From the NCBI GenBank assembly GCA_029934555.1, contig JAOZMA010000058.1, positions 1 through 10,169 of the forward strand: a DNA stretch of 10,169 nucleotides, read 5' to 3'. A program made the translations under genes and the position numbers. Below, in pieces: positions 5,303 through 10,169 of this stretch. The stretch is from Acidimicrobiia bacterium (GTDB taxonomy: Bacteria > Actinomycetota > Acidimicrobiia > Spongiisociales > UBA5794). The notes below the pieces were generated by a model. The model had not been told where the DNA came from. It made no database searches and was given only the letters and a program-made list of their open reading frames with translations. Position 1 is the first letter of the stretch, and every line of letters starts with the position of its first letter.

Positions 5303-6781
5303 CTATCGCCGACCGTCCTCACCGTCAAACTCCGGCGGAACGGCACCGGGGAGTCCAGCCTCCGCGATCGCTTCGTGTCCGACCTCGAATTCACCGGTGT
5401 CGCGGGTCGAGTCGGCGTCTTCGGCTGCCTTCGCTGCGATACCTGCAGCCCGTGCATCCTCGATCTTCGCCGTCGTCAGTCTCGGGGCGGCGTATATGAA
5501 AAGCAGCACGTATGCCGCCGCCGCGATGAACCACGGGAGGCGGAGAGCGAGTTCCCTCGAACCCCCCGCGAGTTCGACGCCAGACACGAGCAGGCCTCCG
5601 ATGGCGAGACCGATCGGCATCATGCCCCAGCCGAAGAACCGGTAGACCGAGTTGACCCGACCGAGCAGATTGTCGGGGATGATCGTTTGCCGCAGAGAGA
5701 CGGTGATGACGTTCCAGAGAACACCGAAGAACGCCGATATGGCGAAGGCCACGAACGCCACGATCCAGTTACTCGTGAGACCGATGATCGCCGTCGTAAC
5801 GGCCATCGCCACAAACGTTGTGTAGAGCGATGTCCCGCTCCCGATGGCCTTCGAGATGCGTGGAGCGAGCACGCTGCCGAGGACACCGCCAACCGCTCCC
5901 GCCGCCATGAGGAACGCGAATTCCAGGGCACTTACCCCGAGAATCTCCTGTGCGAAAAGCACGAACGTGGCGAACACAACAGATGCGAGCGCGTTGAGGA
6001 AGCCCAGGATGATCGCCATGGAACGCAGGAGTGGGTTTCTCCAGAGCCAGGTGACACCTTCTTTGATCTCACCCCACCAGTCGACCTTGGCCTTGAGCTC
6101 TTCCTCATCCCGGTCCACACGGAAGGTCCCCGCGACAAGAAGCAGAAGAGCGGCAGAGATCGCGAAAGATCCGGCATCGAACAAGAACGGCAGGGCGAAG
6201 GCGATTCCGACAAGCACGCTTCCGAGCGGTGGTCCGACGAAGCTGTTCATCACCATCTCGGCGCCCCAGAGGTTGCCGTTCGCTCGTTCAAGTCCTTCGG
6301 GTTCCACGATGGCCGGGAGGATCGTCTGGGCAGCGTTGTCGTAGAGCACCTCGGCCATACCGAAGACCAGTGCTGCGATCAGGAGCGTGCCGTAGAGAAA
6401 CCAGTTCGTTGCCACGTCCAGGCTGCCGCTGATCTCGTCGGGCGCCGGCAGCGTCGACGACTGGCCGAAGACCACGATCGCGACAACGACGGTCACGACC
6501 GTTCGAAGCGCGTTCATCGAGATCATCAGCTTGCGACGATCGACCCGGTCGGTGATGACCCCCGCCGGCAGCGTGAACAGCAGCCAAGGGAGGCGCTGGA
6601 CGACGGCGATGAGGGCGATCAGAACAGCGTTGCGTGTGATAGCGGAAGCCAGCCAGGGGTACGCGATCATGGCGACGCCGTCGCCTAGATTCGAGACGAC
6701 CGACGAGGTCCACAGCTTCCAGTAGTTCGCGCCGAGGCGGACCTTGGGTTCCTTGACCTTCTTCGCAGCGACGTCGGTCAT
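5303..6781 (-). CDS. MFS exporter (MFS_3 / EntS-like efflux type)
   Basis: This is a 492-residue major facilitator superfamily transporter with about 12 membrane helices in two halves. The loop after helix 2 carries the MFS motif A GVITDRVDRRKLM (74-86), with Asp78 and the Arg cluster intact. An NxWGAEMVMNSFVGPPLGSVL segment (near 172-192) and a basic/acidic central loop (about 223-250) are typical of the MFS_3 group, which holds enterobactin exporter EntS and macrolide/tetracycline-type efflux pumps. The substrate cannot be read from sequence. The last ~60 residues form a soluble acidic and Ala-rich tail beyond helix 12. The ATG at 6781 overlaps the stop of the ArsR-type regulator as ATGA, so the regulator and pump are co-translated. 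Drug, siderophore or metabolite export under control of that regulator is the natural reading, but it is inference. Confidence 0.9.
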   Translation of the reverse strand: MTDVAAKKVKEPKVRLGANYWKLWTSSVVSNLGDGVAMIAYPWLASAITRNAVLIALIAVVQRLPWLLFTLPAGVITDRVDRRKLMISMNALRTVVTVVVAIVVFGQSSTLPAPDEISGSLDVATNWFLYGTLLIAALVFGMAEVLYDNAAQTILPAIVEPEGLERANGNLWGAEMVMNSFVGPPLGSVLVGIAFALPFLFDAGSFAISAALLLLVAGTFRVDRDEEELKAKVDWWGEIKEGVTWLWRNPLLRSMAIILGFLNALASVVFATFVLFAQEILGVSALEFAFLMAAGAVGGVLGSVLAPRISKAIGSGTSLYTTFVAMAVTTAIIGLTSNWIVAFVAFAISAFFGVLWNVITVSLRQTIIPDNLLGRVNSVYRFFGWGMMPIGLAIGGLLVSGVELAGGSRELALRLPWFIAAAAYVLLFIYAAPRLTTAKIEDARAAGIAAKAAEDADSTRDTGEFEVGHEAIAEAGLPGAVPPEFDGEDGRR

Positions 6782-7374
6782 TCGTCTTCGTTCGATCTGA
6801 GGGTCGGCAGATCGGTCGGATAGACACCGGCGAGCACGCCGTATACCCGTTCACCCTGCCGCGGCTCTGCTGCGAACTCCGCCGCCAGATCGGCAAGTCG
6901 AGTGGCGTACTCGATCGCCCGAGACTCGGGGATCCGCGCTCTGCGGGTTGTGAACATCGGCAGCGGTTCCCCGTCGGTGATCTGCACATCACGAAGGGCA
7001 TCGTGCACCATGAAGAGTGGATCCTTCATCGTTCCCCGCCCCGAGATGATGATCGTTCGACCCACCCGCCCGTAGTACTTCTCGGTCATCGCCCGGACCT
7101 GCCGAGTGCGTACGATGCGGATCAGTCCGCACTTCTCGAGGACCTTCAAGTGATAGCCGACCGTGCCTTTTGGTTTGTCGAGCGCTTCGGCGAGGTGGCT
7201 CGTGGTGGCTGCCCGTTCCAGCAGCAGGTCGAGAAGCGCGACTCGGGTGGTGTCGGCGAGAGCCTTCAGCGCCGCCGGGGAATCTGCGACCACCTCTTCA
7301 TCGATCTCGTAGTCGAGTCCGCCGGGGTCAGTCGTCGGGTCCTGAGTCGGGTCGGTCTGCGCTTTGGTCGACAT
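6778..7374 (-). CDS. ArsR-type winged-helix transcriptional regulator
   Basis: This 198-residue protein has an acidic, disordered-looking start (1-30), then a winged-helix domain (about 32-100): SPAALKALADTTRVALLDLL, LAEALDKPKGTVGYHLKVLE (recognition helix about 68-81) and a wing around IRIVRTRQVRAMTEKYY. It fits the HTH_20/ArsR group that senses unknown ligands; no CxC-type metal site is evident. The C-terminal ~95 residues are a helical domain of unknown ligand. It probably controls the MFS pump encoded directly downstream (ATGA overlap) and its own operon. The ATG at 7374 overlaps the upstream gene by 47 bases, which is unusually long, and the box before it (GGAAG) is too close to be ideal. 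A GTG at 7293 (residue 28) would avoid the overlap and keep the whole HTH. A start at 7473 would be deep in the upstream gene and is rejected. Confidence 0.87.
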   Translation of the reverse strand: MSTKAQTDPTQDPTTDPGGLDYEIDEEVVADSPAALKALADTTRVALLDLLLERAATTSHLAEALDKPKGTVGYHLKVLEKCGLIRIVRTRQVRAMTEKYYGRVGRTIIISGRGTMKDPLFMVHDALRDVQITDGEPLPMFTTRRARIPESRAIEYATRLADLAAEFAAEPRQGERVYGVLAGVYPTDLPTLRSNEDE

Positions 7375-7873
7375 CTTCCGAATTGTCGGGGTTCTCCGAC
7401 CGTTTGTCAACCTTGAACCCGACTGCCCACACCACGAGGAGGCCGAGCGCCGCCAGACCGGCTGCGACGGCACCGATGAGCCACCAGTTCGGACCGTTCT
7501 CCGTGGGCGGCGGCTGGGTGGGACGGGATGCGGAGATCACGGCGGGATCGACACCCAATTCGGTCAGCGACGTCAGATCGGAGATGTCACTGTTACCGCC
7601 ACCGTCGATAGCTTCGAACGCCACCTGTACGTCCTCACGGCCGGAGAGTCGCACGATGCCGATCCACGTGCCGTTGCCGTGATCGACGAGCGCTACCGGT
7701 GGCAGCTCGCCGGCAACGGCTATGACTCGAGCCAGGACGGCAGATCGTCCTCCGTCGACGGTGACCGAGACTTCGATGGTCATCCCTGAATCGATTTCGA
7801 GCGCCCGCGCTTCGGCATCCCCGAAAGGGGCTGCGAGCGTAACGGAGAGGAACAAGGCGAACAGGATCGGCAT
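7328..7873 (-). CDS. Signal-peptide, single-pass membrane protein of unknown function
   Basis: I do not recognise a family. The 181-residue product begins with a signal peptide (about 1-22, MPILFALFLSVTLAAPFGDA), followed by an exported domain of about 100 residues with alternating hydrophobic strands (MTIEVSVTV, SAVLARVIAV, GTWIGIVRL, VQVAFEAID), suggesting a small beta-sandwich. A Pro-rich linker (PTQPPPTENGP) leads to a membrane helix (about 130-153, starting at NWW) and a very acidic cytoplasmic tail (DKRSENPDNSEDVD and onward). It may be an anchored sensor or binding domain. It is first in a unit with an ArsR-type regulator and an MFS pump, so a part in sensing or export is plausible but unproven. 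ATG 7873 and GTG 7876 are adjacent candidate starts; neither has a Shine-Dalgarno site, and a TACGCT element just upstream suggests leaderless expression. Confidence 0.75.
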   Translation of the reverse strand: MPILFALFLSVTLAAPFGDAEARALEIDSGMTIEVSVTVDGGRSAVLARVIAVAGELPPVALVDHGNGTWIGIVRLSGREDVQVAFEAIDGGGNSDISDLTSLTELGVDPAVISASRPTQPPPTENGPNWWLIGAVAAGLAALGLLVVWAVGFKVDKRSENPDNSEDVDQSADRPDSGPDD

Positions 7874-7880
7874 CACACGA

Positions 7881-7886
7881 AGCGTA
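7881..7886 (-). promoter_or_regulatory. Candidate -10 element for the membrane protein/ArsR/MFS unit
   Basis: The minus strand reads TACGCT, fitting the TAnnnT rule, seven bases before ATG 7873 and four before GTG 7876. A transcript would begin at about the start codon, matching the lack of a ribosome site. The nearest -35-like sequence (TTGTGA, 7906-7901) is only 14 bases away, which is short. Confidence 0.35.
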
Positions 7887-7970
7887 GAACCTCACGGCCC
7901 TCACAACCGGTATCAGACGGATCCGATACTGTCGGCGAGAAACCGCCGTGCCTGGCCAACCGACCGCTCC

Positions 7971-7976
7971 TATGCT
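7971..7976 (+). promoter_or_regulatory. Candidate -10 element for leuCD
   Basis: TATGCT (four of six matches to TATAAT, TAnnnT rule) ends ten bases before the leuC ATG at 7987, so the transcript would have a leader of only a few bases. No Shine-Dalgarno sequence is seen before 7987. No good -35 is present at 16-18 bases, and no leader peptide with Leu codons, T-box or attenuator hairpin was found in 7877-7986. Confidence 0.35.
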
Positions 7977-7986
7977 CGACACTTCC

Positions 7987-9393
7987 ATGTCAACACCGAA
8001 CACCCTCTTCGACAAGATCTGGGACGATCACGTCGTCCGGTCCGATGCCGGCGGCACCGACCTGATATTCGTGGATCTCCACCTGATCCACGAAGTGACT
8101 TCGCCACAGGCGTTCGAAGCACTCCAGCTATCAGGACGACCGGTTCATCGACCGGACCTCACGCTCGCGACTATCGACCATGGTGTTCCCACCGCTAACC
8201 GGGAACTCGGCATCCTCGATCCCCTCTCGAAGAAGCAGATCGACACGCTGATCTCAAATTGCGAGCGCACCGGCGTTTCGCTGTTCGACATCGACGACCC
8301 GCGATCGGGGATCGTTCACGTGATCGGACCGGAGCAGGGATTGACGCAGCCGGGCACCACGATCGTGTGCGGCGATTCCCACACGGCGACCCACGGAGCG
8401 TTCGGTTCGCTTGCGTTCGGAATCGGAACGTCGCAAGTCGAGCACGTCCTCGCCACCCAGACGCTGCCACAGCCCAAGCCGAAATCCATGTCGATCACCG
8501 TCGACGGCGACCTCCCTCCCGGCGTGACACCGAAGGATGTGATCCTCGGCATCATCGCCAGAATCGGGTTCAACGGCGGCGGTGGGCATGTGATCGAATA
8601 CCGGGGATCGGTGTTCGAGCAGATGTCGATGGAAGGCCGGATGACGGTGTGCAACATGTCGATCGAGGCGGGAGCGAGAGCCGGGATGATCGCGGCCGAC
8701 GAGACGACCTTCGAGTACCTGAAGGGTCGCCCCTACGCCCCGACCGGAACCGAGTGGGACGAGGCCCTCGCCTACTGGCAGACGCTCACCACCGATCCAG
8801 GTGCGAAGTTCGACACGGAGTTCGCGTTCGACGCCGCAGACTTCGCCCCCTACGTGTCGTGGGGCACCAACCCTTCCCAGACGATCACCGTCACGGAGAC
8901 AGTCCCTGATCCATCATCGTTCTCTGATCCACTCGATCGGGACGCCGCGGAGCGCGCCCTCACGTACATGGATCTGGATGAGGGGACACCCATCACCGAT
9001 ATCAGCATCGACGTCGTGTTCATCGGCTCTTGCACGAACGCGAGGATCGAAGATCTCCGTGCCGCTGCCGCCGTCATCGACGGGAAGCAGATTGCCGACG
9101 GTGTTGAAGCGCTCGTCGTACCGGGCTCCGGGCTGGTGAAACTCCAGGCCGAAGAAGAAGGACTCGACCGGGTCTTCCTCGATGCCGGATTCGAGTGGAG
9201 AGATGCCGGTTGTTCGATGTGTCTTGCGATGAACCCCGACGTTCTTCAGCCGGGGCAGCGCTGCGCATCGACGTCCAATCGAAACTTCGAAGGTAGACAG
9301 GGGCGGGAAGGGCGAACCCACCTCGTCAGCCCGGCTATGGCTGCCGCAGCGGCCATCGAAGGCCACTTCGTCGATGTGCGGGAGTGGTCCTGA
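7987..9393 (+). CDS. leuC: 3-isopropylmalate dehydratase large subunit
   Basis: LeuC is the aconitase-like [4Fe-4S] subunit of isopropylmalate isomerase. With LeuD it converts 2-isopropylmalate to 3-isopropylmalate, the second step of leucine synthesis, in the cytoplasm. From the ATG at 7987 it has 468 residues, the normal bacterial length, and opens with the family-typical TLFDKIWDDHVV. HTATHGAFGSLAFGIGTSQVEHVLATQT is well conserved in parts: GDSHTATHGAFG and FGIGTSQVEHVLATQ. The three cluster ligands are Cys349 (GSCTNARIEDLR), Cys409 and Cys412 (AGCSMCLAMNPD), and the C-terminal SNRNFEGRQG motif is present. In-frame starts at 7948 and 7972 add residues outside the conserved family and were not used. 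It is translationally linked to leuD and divergent from the unknown membrane protein. Confidence 0.97.
   Translation: MSTPNTLFDKIWDDHVVRSDAGGTDLIFVDLHLIHEVTSPQAFEALQLSGRPVHRPDLTLATIDHGVPTANRELGILDPLSKKQIDTLISNCERTGVSLFDIDDPRSGIVHVIGPEQGLTQPGTTIVCGDSHTATHGAFGSLAFGIGTSQVEHVLATQTLPQPKPKSMSITVDGDLPPGVTPKDVILGIIARIGFNGGGGHVIEYRGSVFEQMSMEGRMTVCNMSIEAGARAGMIAADETTFEYLKGRPYAPTGTEWDEALAYWQTLTTDPGAKFDTEFAFDAADFAPYVSWGTNPSQTITVTETVPDPSSFSDPLDRDAAERALTYMDLDEGTPITDISIDVVFIGSCTNARIEDLRAAAAVIDGKQIADGVEALVVPGSGLVKLQAEEEGLDRVFLDAGFEWRDAGCSMCLAMNPDVLQPGQRCASTSNRNFEGRQGREGRTHLVSPAMAAAAAIEGHFVDVREWS
9380..9384 (+). promoter_or_regulatory. Ribosome binding site of leuD
   Basis: GGGAG within the 3' end of leuC lies eight bases before the ATG at 9393. 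It supports 9393 over the in-frame GTG at 9384, which would overlap the box itself. Confidence 0.55.
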
Positions 9394-9992
9394 TGCAACC
9401 GATCACTGTCATCTCGGGCCAGATGGCACCGCTCCCCCGAGCCAACGTCGATACCGACCAGATCATCCCCGCACAGTTCCTCAAACGAGTGGAGCGATCC
9501 GGGTTCGGACCGTTCCTCTTCTGGGAATGGATCCACGACGCCGAGGGCGAACTGGATCCGGAGTTCGTGATCAACCGCCCCGAGTACTCCGATGCGGTTG
9601 TCCTGGTGTCCGGACCGAACTTCGGTTCCGGATCATCTCGCGAGCATGCGCCGTGGGCGATCGAGGATCGCGGGTTCCGAGCGATCATCGCCCCATCGTT
9701 CGCCGACATCTTTCGGGGGAACTGCCACAACGTGGGGCTGCTCCCGATCGTGCTGACCGACGACGAAGTCGCCCGACTGACAGAGATCGCCGGGGACCCC
9801 TCAAATGGCGTCACGATCGATCTCGCTTCTCAAAGCGTGACCTCCGGCGACCTCCGCGCCACATTCGAAATCGATCCCGGAGTCAAACACCGTCTCCTGA
9901 ACGGACTCGACCCGATCGCCCTGACCCTCGAACACGCCGACGAGATCGAAGCATTCGAGTTGACCCGCCCGGCCTGGAAGCCGGGGCTGTAG
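9393..9992 (+). CDS. leuD: 3-isopropylmalate dehydratase small subunit
   Basis: LeuD is the small, substrate-specifying swivelling subunit that pairs with LeuC. The 199-residue product has the family hallmarks: NVDTDQIIPAQFLK near 18-31, GPNFGSGSSREHAPWAI (about 74-90, with the substrate-contacting Ser-Ser-Arg-Glu-His) and GFRAIIAPSFADIFRGNCHNVGLLP (in parts GFRAIIAPSFADIF and NCHNVGLLP) just after. Its length is normal. The ATG at 9393 shares one base with the leuC stop (TGATG), so the two subunits are made by coupled translation, in keeping with a 1:1 complex. A GTG at 9384 would add three residues. The stop codon TAG at 9990-9992 supplies the first two bases (AG) of a heptamer tandem repeat that continues beyond the gene. 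Confidence 0.96.
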   Translation: MQPITVISGQMAPLPRANVDTDQIIPAQFLKRVERSGFGPFLFWEWIHDAEGELDPEFVINRPEYSDAVVLVSGPNFGSGSSREHAPWAIEDRGFRAIIAPSFADIFRGNCHNVGLLPIVLTDDEVARLTEIAGDPSNGVTIDLASQSVTSGDLRATFEIDPGVKHRLLNGLDPIALTLEHADEIEAFELTRPAWKPGL

Positions 9993-10032
9993 GCGACAGG
10001 CGACAGGCGACAGGCGACAGGCGACAGGCGAC
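9991..10032. repeat. Heptamer tandem repeat, six perfect copies of AGGCGAC
   Basis: AGGCGAC occurs six times in direct succession with no mismatch, followed by a partial AGG at 10033-10035. The array starts with the last two bases of the leuD stop codon. A 7-base unit shifts frame each copy, so it is not coding. The perfect copies suggest recent slipped-strand expansion. Copy-number change would not alter LeuD, because the stop is completed by the first two bases of the array. Function unknown. Confidence 0.95.
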
Positions 10033-10047
10033 AGGACTCTGTCTGTT

Positions 10048-10100
10048 CTACTGATCTACTGATCTACTGATCTACTCGCCTACTCAGCTACTCGGCTACG
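10048..10100. repeat. Octamer tandem repeat with fixed CTACT core and variable last three bases
   Basis: Six 8-base units follow one another: CTACTGAT three times, then CTACTCGC, CTACTCAG and CTACTCGG, ending with a broken CTACG. The first five bases are constant and the last three vary, so three units are perfect and three have diverged. It starts only 15 bases after the end of the heptamer array and ends 11 bases before a possible start codon at 10112. The unit is too short and has no spacers, so it is not a CRISPR array. Confidence 0.9.
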
Positions 10101-10111
10101 TTGTTCCCAAC

Positions 10112-10169
10112 ATGCACCGCCCCACCCGACAAGAACAAGCCCAGGCGATCCTGCAGCGGAAGGCCAGGA
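10112..10169 (+). CDS. Possible start of a further gene, cut by the window edge
   Basis: An ATG at 10112 opens a frame that stays open to the end of the window (19 codons; MHRPTRQEQAQAILQRKAR). The peptide is charged, Gln-rich and probably helical, with no family I can name. There is no Shine-Dalgarno site. TACGTT at 10097-10102 ends nine bases before the ATG and could serve as a -10 for a near-leaderless transcript. The open frame is short, so the call is tentative. Confidence 0.3.
   Translation, partial: MHRPTRQEQAQAILQRKAR

Noticed and set aside
5375..6688. A 437-codon open frame on the plus strand opposite the MFS gene
   Set aside because: Its product is a low-complexity mix of Arg, Asp, Glu and His with no domain. 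It mirrors the GC-rich third positions of the clearly real MFS gene on the other strand.
7877..7986. Leucine attenuator or T-box upstream of leuC
   Set aside because: No run of Leu codons in a leader frame, no T-box sequence and no terminator hairpin with a U-run is visible in this 110-base gap.
7948..7986. Earlier LeuC starts at 7948 (GTG) or 7972 (ATG)
   Set aside because: The added residues do not resemble LeuC, which normally begins close to TLFDKIW; 7987 gives the usual length.
9991..10100. CRISPR array
   Set aside because: Units of 7 and 8 bases without spacers are simple tandem repeats; no cas gene is nearby.

Overview
The window looks like chromosomal DNA of a high-GC actinobacterium. 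Three things point there: GC-rich third codon positions, frequent GTG starts with ATGA/GTGA gene overlaps, and a gene order that, as I recall it, matches the mycobacterial Rv3654c-Rv3661 neighbourhood (HAD-IB phosphatase divergent from a Tad pilus operon ending in a DUF4244 pilin, TadE and a TadE-like protein). A deep-branching lineage such as Acidimicrobiia is a guess, not shown. All functions are read from motifs and family knowledge; no searches were run.

Layout. (1) 63-3891, minus strand: a compact, translationally coupled Tad/Flp pilus (type IVc-like) operon. Its order is a short CpaE/TadZ-position protein without a P-loop, TadA ATPase, TadB and TadC membrane platform proteins, a DUF4244 Flp-type pilin, TadE and a TadE-like protein. 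No prepilin peptidase, secretin or TadG is present. (2) 4003-4785, plus strand: a HAD-IB phosphatase with a C-terminal membrane helix, divergent from the Tad operon and apparently leaderless. (3) 4791-5162, minus: a small DUF4870 membrane protein, convergent with the phosphatase. (4) 5303-7873, minus: an overlapping three-gene unit made of a secreted/membrane-anchored protein of unknown function, an ArsR-type winged-helix regulator and a 12-helix MFS exporter, probably a regulated efflux cassette. (5) 7987-9992, plus: leuC-leuD, the two subunits of isopropylmalate isomerase for leucine synthesis, overlapping by one base. (6) 9991-10100: two unrelated short tandem arrays back to back, a perfect heptamer repeat that begins inside the leuD stop codon and an octamer array with a fixed 5-base core. 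A possible next gene opens at 10112 and runs off the window.

How the parts work together. The Tad genes form one assembly machine: TadA supplies ATP-driven force, TadB/TadC form the inner-membrane base, the pilin is the main subunit, and TadE plus the TadE-like protein are pseudopilin-type minor components. The regulator/exporter pair is a separate stress or efflux unit, and leuCD is core metabolism. No intergenic stretch exceeds 300 bases. The largest, apart from the tail after leuD, is about 140 bases (5163-5302). No tRNA, rRNA, insertion sequence, CRISPR array or phage gene was seen. The window is mostly ordinary core genome. The most unusual items are the double tandem repeat after leuD, the P-loop-less protein heading the Tad operon, and the uncharacterised membrane protein coupled to the ArsR/MFS pair.
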